This document shows, piece after piece, positions 18,136 to 26,950 of a stretch of DNA of 39,402 nucleotides. Source of the stretch: Thiobacillus sp. UBA3361 (lineage in GTDB: Bacteria; Pseudomonadota; Gammaproteobacteria; Burkholderiales; Thiobacillaceae). The stretch spans positions 1-39,402 of the forward strand of contig DEQR01000073.1 in NCBI GenBank assembly GCA_002360535.1. The letters run 5' to 3'. Below the pieces are notes generated by a model, which saw only the letters and a program-made list of their open reading frames with translations, was not told the DNA's origin and did no database searches. Position 1 is the stretch's first letter, and the number at the start of each line of letters is the position of its first letter. Both the position numbers and the translations under genes were made by a program.

Positions 18136-19023
18136 ATGTCCTTACCCCTGGAACGCGACGAGATCCAACAGCTCACCGAAGAGCTGGAGTTCATCATCGC
18201 CGCCCACCTGGCCTGGTTCAAGCAGATCAACCGCGCCCTGGTGTGCGCCATCTCGCCCAACGACACCGACCTGCTACCCGACGCCCACCTGCGTTCCCCC
18301 TTCGGCCAGTGGTACTACACCTCGGAGCCGCATCTGCTGGCCGAAAACGCCGTCTATGAGGAACTGGGGGCAATTCAGCAGGCCATGCACGCGGCCGCCC
18401 GCATGGCCCTGCTGGAGGTGGTGGAGGGGCGTCGCCCGGCCGCCGACCTGTATGACCAATGCATCGACCTCTCCCTGCGGCTGAACACCCGGCTCAGGAA
18501 CCTGCAGTTGGAGATCATCGGCGAACTGCTCACCACCGACCCCCTGACCGGCTGCGCCAGCCGGCGCGGCATGCTCAACCGCCTGCGGGAGGAGCAGGAA
18601 CGCGCGCAGCGCATCCAGCGCCCCTGCTGCATCTGCCTGTTGGATTTCGACCGCTTCAAGCGCATCAACGACGAACTGGGCCACCCGGCCGGCGACGCGG
18701 TGTTGCGCCAGGGCATGCGCTTCGTGTCCGGCACCCTGCGCAAATACGATTCCATCTACCGCTACGGCGGCGAGGAATTCCTCATCTGCCTGCCCGGCTC
18801 CCCCCTCAAGGACGCCACCCAGGTGGTGGAGCGCATCCGTGCCGGCCTGGCCCAGTTGCCCATCCGCCTGACGAGCAACAAGCTGATCAACGTCACCGCC
18901 TCCTTCGGACTGGCCGAGATGCGCCCGCGGGCCGGCGTGGAAGAAGCGGTCGCCAACGCCGACCTGGCACTGATCCGGGCCAAGGAGAACGGGCGCAACC
19001 GGGTGGAGGTCTGGGAAGGATAG
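18136..19023 (+). CDS. Diguanylate cyclase with degenerate CZB-like sensor domain
   Basis: 295 aa. Residues about 20-110 resemble the chemoreceptor zinc-binding (CZB) domain of E. coli DgcZ: AHLAWFKQINRAL with His24, SPFGQW, and AMHAAARMALLEVV with His85. At the Cys position stands Ser54, and Gln81 aligns with another ligand His, so zinc binding may be weakened or lost. Residues about 130-295 are a GGDEF domain with DFDRFKRINDELGH and an intact GGEEF active site; RKYD lies exactly five residues before it, the usual product-inhibition site. It should make cyclic di-GMP in the cytoplasm. Heptad element 2 begins at its stop codon. Confidence 0.85.
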   Translation: MSLPLERDEIQQLTEELEFIIAAHLAWFKQINRALVCAISPNDTDLLPDAHLRSPFGQWYYTSEPHLLAENAVYEELGAIQQAMHAAARMALLEVVEGRRPAADLYDQCIDLSLRLNTRLRNLQLEIIGELLTTDPLTGCASRRGMLNRLREEQERAQRIQRPCCICLLDFDRFKRINDELGHPAGDAVLRQGMRFVSGTLRKYDSIYRYGGEEFLICLPGSPLKDATQVVERIRAGLAQLPIRLTSNKLINVTASFGLAEMRPRAGVEEAVANADLALIRAKENGRNRVEVWEG

Positions 19024-19103
19024 GTTCAAGGTACAAGATTCAAGATGCAAGGAAATGCTTGGCGATACACTCCCCTTGCACCTTGAATCTTGTACCTTGC
19101 ACC
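19023..19103. repeat. Heptad-repeat hairpin element 2, between the cyclase stop and the pyrD start
   Basis: Left arm 19023-19052 consists of GGTTCAA, GGTACAA, GATTCAA and GATGCAA plus GG. Right arm 19074-19103 is its reverse complement at 28 of 30 positions, with a 21-nt loop. It starts at the last base of the cyclase stop codon and ends 4 nt before the pyrD ATG. No T run follows, so it is not a normal terminator. Confidence 0.85.
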
Positions 19104-19107
19104 TTTC

Positions 19108-20142
19108 ATGGACCTCTACCCCCTGCTCCGTCCCCTCCTTTTCCGCCTCGACCCGGAAACCGCGCACAACCTGACCCTGGCGGCCGTAAAGCGGCTGCAT
19201 GCCCTGGGCCTGCTCAAGCCCTTCCTGCCCGAGGTGCCGGCCGCGCCGGTGAAGTTCATGGGCCTGGACTTCCCCAACCCCGTCGGCCTGGCCGCCGGCC
19301 TGGACAAGAACGGCGAGGCCATCGACGCCTGGGCGGACCTGGGTTTCGGCTTCATCGAGGTGGGCGCGGTCACGCCCCGGCCGCAGGCGGGCAACCCCAA
19401 GCCGCGCATCTTCCGCCTGCCCGAGGCGCGGGCCATCATCAACCGCATGGGCTTCAACAACGCCGGCGTCGATGCCCTGCTGGAGAACCTGGCGCGCACC
19501 CGCTGGCCAGGCATCATCGGCGTCAACATCGGCAAGAACTTCGATACGCCGTTGGAACGGGCCGCCGAGGACTACCTGATCTGCCTGCGCAAACTGTACG
19601 GCAAGGTCGCCTTCGTCACCGTCAACATCTCCTCGCCCAACACCCAGAACCTGCGCAGCCTGCAGGGCAGCGAGGAACTGGACCGCCTGCTCGGTCGGTT
19701 GAAAAACGAGCAGGTCCGGCTGGCCGACCAGCACGGCAAGTACATGCCGGTTGCGGTGAAGGTGGCGCCGGACCTGGACGACGCGCAGATCCACGCCATG
19801 GCCGCCCTCTTCCGCAGGCACCGGGTGGACGCGGTGATCGCCACCAACACCACCCTGTCGCGCGCCGGCGTCGAGCACCTGCCCAACGGCGGCGCCCAGG
19901 GCGGGCTGTCCGGCGCGCCGGTGAAGGCGCTCTCGACGCGCGTGCTGGGCGAATTCAAGCGTGAGCTGGAGGGCGTGGTGCCGCTGATCGGCGTCGGAGG
20001 CATCATGATCGGCGGGGACGCGCGGGAAAAGATCGCCGCCGGGGCCGGGCTGGTGCAGCTCTATACCGGCCTCATCTACCGGGGTCCGGCACTGGTGGCC
20101 GAAGTTGCCAAGGCGTTGGCCCAGCCACCAGGGCGGCCATGA
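19108..20142 (+). CDS. pyrD: Dihydroorotate dehydrogenase (quinone), class 2
   Basis: 344 aa. Oxidises dihydroorotate to orotate in pyrimidine synthesis and passes electrons to quinone. MDLYPLLRPLLFRLDPETAH is the class 2 N-terminal membrane-association helix; GLAAGLDKNGEAI, NRMGFNNAG, NIGKNFDTP, VNISSPNTQNL (with the catalytic serine), VKVAPDL and TNTTLSR are FMN and substrate motifs. The length is normal. The ATG at 19108 is chosen because the family starts there; upstream in-frame ATG 19090 lies inside the repeat. No Shine-Dalgarno is visible because heptad element 2 ends 4 nt upstream. Its stop overlaps kup by 4 nt. Confidence 0.95.
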   Translation: MDLYPLLRPLLFRLDPETAHNLTLAAVKRLHALGLLKPFLPEVPAAPVKFMGLDFPNPVGLAAGLDKNGEAIDAWADLGFGFIEVGAVTPRPQAGNPKPRIFRLPEARAIINRMGFNNAGVDALLENLARTRWPGIIGVNIGKNFDTPLERAAEDYLICLRKLYGKVAFVTVNISSPNTQNLRSLQGSEELDRLLGRLKNEQVRLADQHGKYMPVAVKVAPDLDDAQIHAMAALFRRHRVDAVIATNTTLSRAGVEHLPNGGAQGGLSGAPVKALSTRVLGEFKRELEGVVPLIGVGGIMIGGDAREKIAAGAGLVQLYTGLIYRGPALVAEVAKALAQPPGRP

Positions 20143-22070
20143 CTGAAACCCCAGGGAAGACACAAGGACATATCGTGTCTCAGGTTTCTCCAAATCCACG
20201 GCCGGAACGCCGATCCAAACGCTATGCCCTGGCCCTGGCCGCCGTGGGAGTGGTGTTCGGGGACATCGGTACCAGCCCCCTCTACGCCATGCACGAGGTG
20301 TTCGCCGGCGCACATCCCCTGTCCCCCTCCCAGGACAACATCCTGGGCATCCTGTCCCTGGTGTTCTGGTCCCTGATCCTGGTGGTCTCGGTCAAGTACG
20401 TAGTGTTCGTCATGCGCGTGGACAACCGGCGCGAAGGCGGCATCATGGCCATGCTGGTCCTGGCCCAGCGGGCGCTGGCCGAGCGCCCCCGCCTGGCAGG
20501 GCTCCTGCTCCCCCTGGGTATCTTCGGCGCAGCCCTGTTCTATGGCGACGGCATGATCACCCCGGCCATCTCGGTGCTTTCGGCGGTGGAAGGCCTGGAG
20601 GTGGCGGCGCCAGTCCTGGAGCCCGTGGTGGAGCCCGTCGCCCTGCTGGTGCTGGTGCTCCTGTTCGTTCTGCAACGGCGTGGCACCACCCATATCGGCG
20701 GCCTGTTCGGCCCGGTGATGCTGCTCTGGTTCGTCACTCTGGCCCTGCTGGGGATTATCAACCTGGCCCAGCACGCCGAGGTGATGCTGGCCGTGAACCC
20801 CCTGCACGGCCTGCGCTTCTTCCTGGAACACGGCATGTATGGCTTCCTGGTGCTGGGTGCGGTGGTGTTGGTGGTCACCGGCGCCGAGGCCCTCTACGCG
20901 GACATGGGCCATTTCGGCGCCCGGCCCATCCGCATAGCCTGGTTCTTTCTGGTCCTGCCGGCCCTGATGCTGAACTATTTCGGCCAGGGCGCCCTGCTGC
21001 TGGCCGACCCGACCGCGGCGCGCAACCCTTTCTACCTGCTGGCGCCGGAGTGGGCCCTATACCCCCTGATCGGCCTGGCCACGCTGGCCACCATCATCGC
21101 CTCCCAGGCGGTGATCACCGGCGCCTTTTCCATGACCCGCCAGGCCGTCCAGCTGGGCTATCTGCCGCGCATGGAGATCCGCCACACCTCGGGGCAGGAG
21201 ATCGGCCAGATCTACATCCCCCTGGTCAACTGGCTGCTCCTGGCCGGCATCGTCTTCCTAGTGCTGGGCTTCGACACCTCCTCCAATCTGGCCGCTGCCT
21301 ATGGCATCGCCGTGGTGGGCACCATGGTCATCACCACCGTATTGGGCTTCGTGGTGGTCCACATCCTCTGGCACTGGAACAAATGGCTGGTCTATCCCGG
21401 GCTGGCGCTGTTCCTGGGGGTGGACCTGAGCTTTCTGGGCGCCAATGCCCTCAAGATCATGGACGGCGGCTGGTTTCCCCTGGCCATCGGCGCCCTGCTG
21501 TTCACCCTGCTGAACACCTGGAAACGGGGCCGCGAGATTCTGGCCGAACGTACCCAAGCCCAGGCGATCCATCTGGTGGAGTTTCTCCACAACTTGGCCC
21601 ACGATCCCCCCCTGTGCGTGCCCGGCACGGCGGTCTTCCTGAGCAGCCAGCCCAACATCGTGCCGCGCGCCCTGCCGCACAATCTGGCCCACAACAAGGT
21701 TCTGCACGAGCGCAACATCTTTCTCACCGTAGTCACCGACGACGTGCCCACGGTGCCCAGGCACGCACGCACCGAAGTGACGGAAATCTGCCCCGGCTGC
21801 TACCGGGTGATCGTCCACTACGGCTTCATGCAGACGCCCAACATCCCCCGCGCCCTGGCCAGTTGCCGGGTGTGCGGCGAGGACCTGAACCTGCTGGAAA
21901 CCTCTTTCTTCTTCAGCCGCGAGACCCTGATCCCCAGGCACGGCGCGGGCATGGCCTTCTGGCGCGAGGCGCTGTATGCCTGGATGGCCCGTAACGCCCA
22001 GCGGGCCATGCTGTTCTTCAAGATCCCGCCCAACCGGGTGATCGAACTGGGTACCCAGGTCAGACTTTGA
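20139..22070 (+). CDS. kup: Kup-family potassium uptake protein
   Basis: 643 aa. Low-affinity K+:H+ symporter of the KUP/HAK/KT family. The signature LAAVGVVFGDIGTSPLYAMH begins the membrane part, followed by about twelve hydrophobic segments (for example GDGMITPAISVLSAVEGLEV and ALYADMGHFGARPIRIAW) and a cytoplasmic C-terminal domain from about residue 480. The start overlaps the pyrD stop (ATGA), so translation is likely coupled. Length fits the usual 620-650 residues. A gene starting with ATG at 20139 or GTG at 20175 is possible; the conserved region begins later. Confidence 0.95.
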   Translation: MTETPGKTQGHIVSQVSPNPRPERRSKRYALALAAVGVVFGDIGTSPLYAMHEVFAGAHPLSPSQDNILGILSLVFWSLILVVSVKYVVFVMRVDNRREGGIMAMLVLAQRALAERPRLAGLLLPLGIFGAALFYGDGMITPAISVLSAVEGLEVAAPVLEPVVEPVALLVLVLLFVLQRRGTTHIGGLFGPVMLLWFVTLALLGIINLAQHAEVMLAVNPLHGLRFFLEHGMYGFLVLGAVVLVVTGAEALYADMGHFGARPIRIAWFFLVLPALMLNYFGQGALLLADPTAARNPFYLLAPEWALYPLIGLATLATIIASQAVITGAFSMTRQAVQLGYLPRMEIRHTSGQEIGQIYIPLVNWLLLAGIVFLVLGFDTSSNLAAAYGIAVVGTMVITTVLGFVVVHILWHWNKWLVYPGLALFLGVDLSFLGANALKIMDGGWFPLAIGALLFTLLNTWKRGREILAERTQAQAIHLVEFLHNLAHDPPLCVPGTAVFLSSQPNIVPRALPHNLAHNKVLHERNIFLTVVTDDVPTVPRHARTEVTEICPGCYRVIVHYGFMQTPNIPRALASCRVCGEDLNLLETSFFFSRETLIPRHGAGMAFWREALYAWMARNAQRAMLFFKIPPNRVIELGTQVRL

Positions 22071-22106
22071 TGCCCGGCCGAGTCCATGGAGAGATTGGGG
22101 TTGAAT

Positions 22107-22133
22107 GCCCCATGGGTTGCATTAGCATGGGGC
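22107..22133 (+). other. Hairpin between kup and ald
   Basis: GCCCCATG-N11-CATGGGGC lies about 37 nt after the kup stop. Without a T run it is only a weak terminator candidate. It ends 22 nt before the alanine dehydrogenase ATG and could affect its translation. Confidence 0.35.
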
Positions 22134-22155
22134 CAGCGACCTCATGAGGCGAATC

Positions 22156-23268
22156 ATGCACATCGGCATCCCCAGGGAAATCAAGGTCCAGGAGCATCGG
22201 GTAGCCATCACACCGGCCGGCGTGGCGGCCCTGATCCGTGCCGGACACGAGGTGAGCGTCCAGGCCGGTGCCGGCCGGGCCATCGGCTTCACGGACCAGG
22301 CCTACCGGGCCGCAGGGGCAACGATCGCGCCGGACGCGGCGGCGGTGTATGCGGCGGAATTGGTATTCAAGGTCAAGGAACCCCAGCCCGACGAACTCGT
22401 CCTGCTGCGGCCGGGGCAAATCCTGTTCTGCTACCTGCATCTGGCCGCCGCGCCGCGGCTGGCCCGCGAACTGCTGGACCGGGGCGTGACCGCGCTCGCC
22501 TTCGAAACCGTGCAGGACGCTCGGGACCGCACCCCCCTGCTCGCCCCCATGTCCCAGATCGCCGGGCGCATGGCCGTACAGGCCGGCATGCAGGCCCTGG
22601 AGATGGAGAACGGCGGCCGCGGCGTGCTGCTGGCCGGCGTGCCCGGCGTGTCGCCCGGCCGGGTGGTGATCATCGGCGGCGGCCAGGTGGGCGGCAACGC
22701 CGCGCGCCTGGCTGTGAGCCTGGGGGCCGACACGACCCTGTTGGAGCGCGGGCCGGACAAGCTGCAACACTATGACGACCTCTACGGGGGACGCCTCAAG
22801 ACCCTCTACTCCACCCCCGCCAACCTGCGCGACTGCCTGGTCCAGGCCGATCTGGTCATCGGCGCCGTCTATGTGCACGGGCGCCGCGCCCCGACACTGA
22901 TCGACCGCGAACTGCTGCGGCTGATGCCCGACGGCTCGGCCCTGGTCGATGTAGCCATCGACCAGGGCGGCATCGCCGAGACATCCCGTCCCACCACCCA
23001 CGACGCGCCGTTCTATATCGAGGAAGGGGTGGTGCATTACTGTGTGGCCAACATGCCCGGCGCAGTGGCGCGCACCAGCACCCTGGCCCTGGCGGAAGCC
23101 ACCCTGCCCTATCTGCTGCGCCTGGCCGATGCGGGCGTGGTTGACGGCCTGGCGGCCGACGCCGGCTTCGCCGCCGGCCTCAACCTGGCCGGCGGCCAGG
23201 TCACCCATCCGGGCCTGGCCCAGGACCTGGGTTTGGCGGCGGCAGACTGGCGGACGGCCTTGCCCTGA
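22156..23268 (+). CDS. ald: Alanine dehydrogenase
   Basis: 370 aa. NAD-dependent reversible deamination of L-alanine to pyruvate and ammonia. MHIGIPREIKVQEHRVAITP is the characteristic N-terminus; FCYLHLA carries the catalytic histidine; VVIIGGGQVGGNAARLAVSL is the NAD-binding fold; LVDVAIDQGG and YCVANMPGAVARTST are family motifs with the active-site aspartate region. The ATG at 22156 is preferred over 22144 because GAGGCG precedes it and the family begins MxIGxPxE. Length fits the usual 370 or so. Confidence 0.93.
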   Translation: MHIGIPREIKVQEHRVAITPAGVAALIRAGHEVSVQAGAGRAIGFTDQAYRAAGATIAPDAAAVYAAELVFKVKEPQPDELVLLRPGQILFCYLHLAAAPRLARELLDRGVTALAFETVQDARDRTPLLAPMSQIAGRMAVQAGMQALEMENGGRGVLLAGVPGVSPGRVVIIGGGQVGGNAARLAVSLGADTTLLERGPDKLQHYDDLYGGRLKTLYSTPANLRDCLVQADLVIGAVYVHGRRAPTLIDRELLRLMPDGSALVDVAIDQGGIAETSRPTTHDAPFYIEEGVVHYCVANMPGAVARTSTLALAEATLPYLLRLADAGVVDGLAADAGFAAGLNLAGGQVTHPGLAQDLGLAAADWRTALP

Positions 23269-23290
23269 ATTCCTGACGGAATTACTCGGG

Positions 23291-23296
23291 TATAAT
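23291..23296 (+). promoter_or_regulatory. -10 box upstream of the CDGSH gene
   Basis: A perfect TATAAT (in CGGGTATAATCCGG) lies 56 nt before the ATG at 23352. The spacing to a -35 is unclear: CTGACG at 23273 is too close at 12 bp. It may drive the CDGSH, DUF2784 and perhaps rnf genes. Confidence 0.45.
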
Positions 23297-23351
23297 CCGG
23301 CCATCCGGCGACTGCCGGAACCGAATGCCAACCCCAAGCACAGGAGCCGAG

Positions 23352-23591
23352 ATGAGTGAACCCGTCGTAGCCGGAAAATCCCCCCTGGAAGCGCAACTGG
23401 AACCAGGCGAATACTGGTGGTGCGCCTGCGGACGCTCCAAGAACCAACCATTCTGCGATGGCTCGCACGCCGGCACGGGCATCGAACCGATGCCCTTCAG
23501 GGTGGAGGAAAAGGGCAGCTACTGGCTGTGCGCCTGCAAGCACACCGCGAATCCTCCGTATTGCGACGGCACCCACGATCTGTTGGACTGA
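23352..23591 (+). CDS. CDGSH-type iron-sulfur protein
   Basis: 79 aa. Two CDGSH motifs: CACGRSKNQPFCDGSH and CACKHTANPPYCDGTH. In this family three cysteines and one histidine hold a redox-active 2Fe-2S cluster, so two clusters are likely. It is small and cytoplasmic with no signal. AGGAG before the ATG at 23352 decides the start over 23325. It lies upstream of the rnf operon, separated only by the DUF2784 gene, which makes a redox-related role plausible, though no partner can be named. Confidence 0.9.
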   Translation: MSEPVVAGKSPLEAQLEPGEYWWCACGRSKNQPFCDGSHAGTGIEPMPFRVEEKGSYWLCACKHTANPPYCDGTHDLLD

Positions 23592-23603
23592 CAGGCAGGC
23601 GTC

Positions 23604-23999
23604 ATGCCCCACGCCCTGCTGGCCGATCTGGTCCTGATCGTCCACCTGGGCTTCATCCTCTGGGTCGTCCTGGGCGGGCTGGCGGTGCTGCGCCGGCCGT
23701 GGCTCGCCTGGCTGCACTTGCCCTGCGTAACCTGGGGCGTGGCGATCGAACTGTTCGGCGGATACTGCCCGCTCACCCCCCTGGAGAACCATTTCCGCAT
23801 CCTGGCCGGGCAGTCCGGCTATGCCGGTGACTTCATCCAGCATTACCTGCCGGCGCTGATCTATCCGGCGGGCCTCACCCAAGGCATCCAGATCGCCCTG
23901 GGTCTCATCGCCCTGGCGATCAATCTGGCGATATACGCCCGGCTGCTCAAAAGGCGTGCCGCTGCCAAGGTTGTCCCGCCGCGCGGCCCTGGCGGATAA
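23604..23999 (+). CDS. DUF2784 membrane protein
   Basis: 131 aa with three to four membrane segments. HALLADLVLIVHLGFILWVV, CVTWGVAIELFGGYCPLTPL, ENHFRI and QHYLPALIYP are hallmarks of DUF2784, a family without known function. It sits 12 bp after the CDGSH gene and 24 bp before rnfA on the same strand, and is probably cotranscribed with both. CAGGCAGG precedes the ATG. Confidence 0.85.
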   Translation: MPHALLADLVLIVHLGFILWVVLGGLAVLRRPWLAWLHLPCVTWGVAIELFGGYCPLTPLENHFRILAGQSGYAGDFIQHYLPALIYPAGLTQGIQIALGLIALAINLAIYARLLKRRAAAKVVPPRGPGG

Positions 24000-24023
24000 T
24001 TCGGCCACTTCCACGGGCAGGCA

Positions 24024-24599
24024 ATGCGAGACTACCTCCTCATCCTCATCGGCACGGTGTTCGTGAACAACATCGTCATGGCCAAGATGCTCGGCCTGTG
24101 CCCGTTCATGGGGGTGTCCAGGAAGCTGGAGACGGCCATCGGCATGGGCGCCGCCACCACCTTCGTGCTTACCCTGGCCTCCGGCGCCAGTTACCTGATC
24201 GACACCTATTTGCTGGGCGCGGAGCTGTCCTACCTGCGCACCCTCAGCTTCATCGTGGTGATCGCCGGCATCGTCGGCTTCACCGAGATGTTCATCAAGA
24301 AGACCTCGCCGGTGCTGTTCCGCGTGCTGGGCATCTATCTGCCGCTGATCACCACCAACTGCGCGGTGCTGGGCATCCCCCTGCTCAACGTGCAGGCGGA
24401 GCACAACTTCGTCGAGTCGCTGTTCTTCGGCATGGGCGGCGCCATCGGTTTCACCCTGGTGCTGGTCCTGTTCGCCGCCATGCGCGAGCGCCTGGAAGCG
24501 GCCGACGTGCCGGCCCCGTTTCGCGGCACCAGCATCGCCCTGGTCACCGCCGCGCTGATGAGCCTGGCCTTCATGGGCTTCGCGGGACTCATCAAATAA
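24024..24599 (+). CDS. rnfA: Ion-translocating oxidoreductase complex subunit A
   Basis: 191 aa with about six membrane helices. First gene of a full rnfABCDGE set for the membrane ferredoxin:NAD+ oxidoreductase, which couples electron transfer to ion movement; the SoxR-reducing Rsx complex is the same family. FVNNIVMAKMLGLCPFMGVS with a conserved Cys and LITTNCAVLGIPLLNVQ with a second Cys fit the 2Fe-2S site at the RnfA-RnfE interface. The stop overlaps the rnfB ATG by one base. Confidence 0.95.
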   Translation: MRDYLLILIGTVFVNNIVMAKMLGLCPFMGVSRKLETAIGMGAATTFVLTLASGASYLIDTYLLGAELSYLRTLSFIVVIAGIVGFTEMFIKKTSPVLFRVLGIYLPLITTNCAVLGIPLLNVQAEHNFVESLFFGMGGAIGFTLVLVLFAAMRERLEAADVPAPFRGTSIALVTAALMSLAFMGFAGLIK

Positions 24600-25147
24600 T
24601 GCTCTCCGCCCTGCTCATCCTTGGCGGCATCGGCCTGGTGCTGGGCGGCATCCTGGGCTGGGCGGCGATCCGCTTCCGGGTGGAGGACGACCCGCTGGTG
24701 GAGAAGATCGACGCCATCCTGCCCCAGACGCAGTGCGGCCAATGCGGCTTCCCCGGCTGCAAGCCCTACGCCGAGGCCATCGCCAAGGGCGAGGCGGACA
24801 TCAACAAGTGCCCGCCGGGCGGCGACGACGGCATCCGGCGCATGGCCGAACTGCTGGGTGTCGAGCCCAAGCCGCTGGGGGAGGGCCTGGCGCACAAGCC
24901 GAAGAGCGTCGCGGTCATCGACGAGAACACCTGCATCGGCTGCACGCTGTGCATCCAGGCCTGCCCGGTGGACGCCATCGTCGGCGCCGCCAAGCAGATG
25001 CATACGATCATCGAGGCGCAATGCACCGGCTGCGAGCTGTGCCTGCCGCCCTGCCCGGTGGATTGCATCTCCATGGTCGTCATCCGGGAGGAGATCGACA
25101 GCTGGAAATGGCGTTATCCCGTGTACATGCTGAAGCAGGCCGCGTGA
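24599..25147 (+). CDS. rnfB: Ion-translocating oxidoreductase complex subunit B (iron-sulfur)
   Basis: 182 aa. An N-terminal membrane helix is followed by an Fe-S domain, CGQCGFPGCKPYAEAI with a later KCPPGG, then two 4Fe-4S motifs: CIGCTLCIQACPVDAI and CTGCELCLPPCPVDCI. It probably accepts electrons from ferredoxin and hands them into the complex. Its ATG overlaps the rnfA stop (TAATG), and its stop overlaps the rnfC ATG (TGATG), so translation is tightly coupled. Length is typical for the shorter proteobacterial RnfB. Confidence 0.95.
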   Translation: MLSALLILGGIGLVLGGILGWAAIRFRVEDDPLVEKIDAILPQTQCGQCGFPGCKPYAEAIAKGEADINKCPPGGDDGIRRMAELLGVEPKPLGEGLAHKPKSVAVIDENTCIGCTLCIQACPVDAIVGAAKQMHTIIEAQCTGCELCLPPCPVDCISMVVIREEIDSWKWRYPVYMLKQAA

Positions 25148-26823
25148 TGGGCGCCAGGGAGCAACGACCGGGGGCCGGCGGGCGGCGCCTGCACGCCTTC
25201 AACGGCGGCGTGCATCCCGAGGAACACAAGTCCGTCTCCACCTCACGGCCGATCCAGCCGCTGCCCCTGCTGCCACGCTACGTGGTGCCCATGCGGCAGC
25301 ACATCGGCAACCCCGCCGCGCCGCTGGTCCAGGTCGGCGACAAGGTGCTCAAGGGGCAGATGATCGGCCTGCCGGAAGGCGCGATCTCGGTCGCGGTGCA
25401 CGCCCCCACCTCCGGCACCGTGCTGGCCGTGGGGCATCGCCCGGTCACCCATCCGTCCGGCCTGCCGGACATCTGCGTGGAGATCGAGGCCGACGGCGAG
25501 GACCGCGCCGTGGCCATGGCGCCGGTGGACTGGCGCGCGATGGAACCCGGCGCCTTGCGCGCCCACCTGCGCGACATGGGCCTGGCCGGCCTGGGCGGCG
25601 CGGTGTTCCCCAGCCACGTCAAGCTCGATCCGGGCAAGGAACGCAAGATCCACACCCTGATCCTGAACGGCGCCGAGTGCGAGCCCTGGATCACCTGCGA
25701 CGACCTCACCATGCGCCACCACGCCGCCGAAATCCTCGCCGGCGCGGCGGTGATGCGCCATGCCCTCGGTTGCGAGACGGTGCTGGTCGGCATCGAGGAC
25801 AACAAACCGGAGGCCCAGGCGGCGATGCGCGCGGCGGCCGAGCATGCCGGCTATCCCGTCGAAGTCGTCGCGGTGCCCACCCGTTACCCGGGCGGCGGCG
25901 GCAAACAGCTCGCCTACACCCTCACCGGCCTGGCCACGCCCTCCGGCGGCCTGACCACCGACGTCGGCGTGCAGGTGTTCAACGTCGGCACCGCCTACGC
26001 CCTGCATCGCGCCGTGGCCCTGGGCGAGCCGATGCTTTCGCGCATCGTCACCGTCACCGGCCACGTGGCCCGGCCGGGCAACTACGAAGTGCGCATCGGC
26101 ACGCCCATCGCCGATCTGCTGGCCCAGGCCGGCGGCGAACTGCCCGAAGCCACGGGCCTGATCATCGGCGGGCCGATGATGGGCTTCGACCTGCCGGAGA
26201 CGGCGGCGCCGGTGGTCAAGGCGGTCAACTGCGTCATCGTCAAGGACCGCCTGCTGTTCCCGCCGCCGCCCGCGCCGCTGCCCTGCATCCGTTGCGGCGC
26301 CTGCGCGCGCGCCTGCCCGGCCGACCTGCAACCCTTCGAGATGTACTGGTACGCCAAGGCCAAGGACTTGGGCAAGGCCCAGGCCTACAGCCTGTTCGAC
26401 TGCATCGAGTGTGGCTGTTGCGGCTACGTCTGCCCCAGTCACATCCCGCTGGTGGGCTACTACCGTTTCGCGAAGAGCGAGATCTGGGCGCGCGAACAAG
26501 AAAAGGCCGCCGCCGACGCCGCCCGCGCCCGGCACGAGTTCCGTGATTTCCGGCAGGAACGTGAGAAGCGCGAAAAGGCCGAGAAATTCGCCGCCAAGGC
26601 CAAGGAAACCCTGGCCGCCACGACGGCCACCGCCGAGCCGGGCGAGGATCCGGAAGCCGCGCGCAAGAAGGCCATCCTCGCCGCCGCCATGGAAAAGGCC
26701 CGGCAGGCCAAGGAAGGCGTACAACCGAAGAACATCGACAAACTGACGGCCGCGCAACAAAAGGAGATCGAGGAGATCGAGGCGCGGCGTGCCAGAGCGG
26801 TGGAAGAGAAGGGGACGCCATGA
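25147..26823 (+). CDS. rnfC: Ion-translocating oxidoreductase complex subunit C
   Basis: 558 aa. GLGGAVFPSHVKLDPGKER and LILNGAECEPWITCDD form the NADH/FMN-binding part related to complex I NuoF; GGGGKQLAYTLTG also fits. Two 4Fe-4S motifs follow, CIRCGACARACPADLQP (from Cys380) and CIECGCCGYVCPSHIPL (from Cys419). Residues about 450-558 are a Lys/Ala/Glu-rich coiled tail of the kind many proteobacterial RnfC proteins carry. It is the NAD-reacting subunit on the cytoplasmic side. After its stop, heptad element 3 interrupts the otherwise overlapping operon. Confidence 0.95.
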   Translation: MGAREQRPGAGGRRLHAFNGGVHPEEHKSVSTSRPIQPLPLLPRYVVPMRQHIGNPAAPLVQVGDKVLKGQMIGLPEGAISVAVHAPTSGTVLAVGHRPVTHPSGLPDICVEIEADGEDRAVAMAPVDWRAMEPGALRAHLRDMGLAGLGGAVFPSHVKLDPGKERKIHTLILNGAECEPWITCDDLTMRHHAAEILAGAAVMRHALGCETVLVGIEDNKPEAQAAMRAAAEHAGYPVEVVAVPTRYPGGGGKQLAYTLTGLATPSGGLTTDVGVQVFNVGTAYALHRAVALGEPMLSRIVTVTGHVARPGNYEVRIGTPIADLLAQAGGELPEATGLIIGGPMMGFDLPETAAPVVKAVNCVIVKDRLLFPPPPAPLPCIRCGACARACPADLQPFEMYWYAKAKDLGKAQAYSLFDCIECGCCGYVCPSHIPLVGYYRFAKSEIWAREQEKAAADAARARHEFRDFRQEREKREKAEKFAAKAKETLAATTATAEPGEDPEAARKKAILAAAMEKARQAKEGVQPKNIDKLTAAQQKEIEEIEARRARAVEEKGTP

Positions 26824-26826
26824 GAG

Positions 26827-26950
26827 AGGGGCAAGGTTCAAGATGCAAGGTGCAAGACATCGGGGCCATGCCGCCTCGCCTGGCTCCTGTCTTGGCATCC
26901 TGCCGCTTGCCCCTTGTGTCTCGTGTCTTGTGTCTTGCCCCTTGCCCCTG
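26827..26950. repeat. Heptad-repeat element 3, between rnfC and rnfD
   Basis: Left part 26831-26858 reads GCAAGGT-TCAAGAT-GCAAGGT-GCAAGAC, close to element 2. Right part 26913-26947 is CTTGTGT, CTCGTGT, CTTGTGT, CTTGCCC, CTTGCCC. The arms are partly complementary. The element fills the rnfC stop (26823) to rnfD start (26953) space, the only non-overlapping junction of the operon. Confidence 0.75.
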
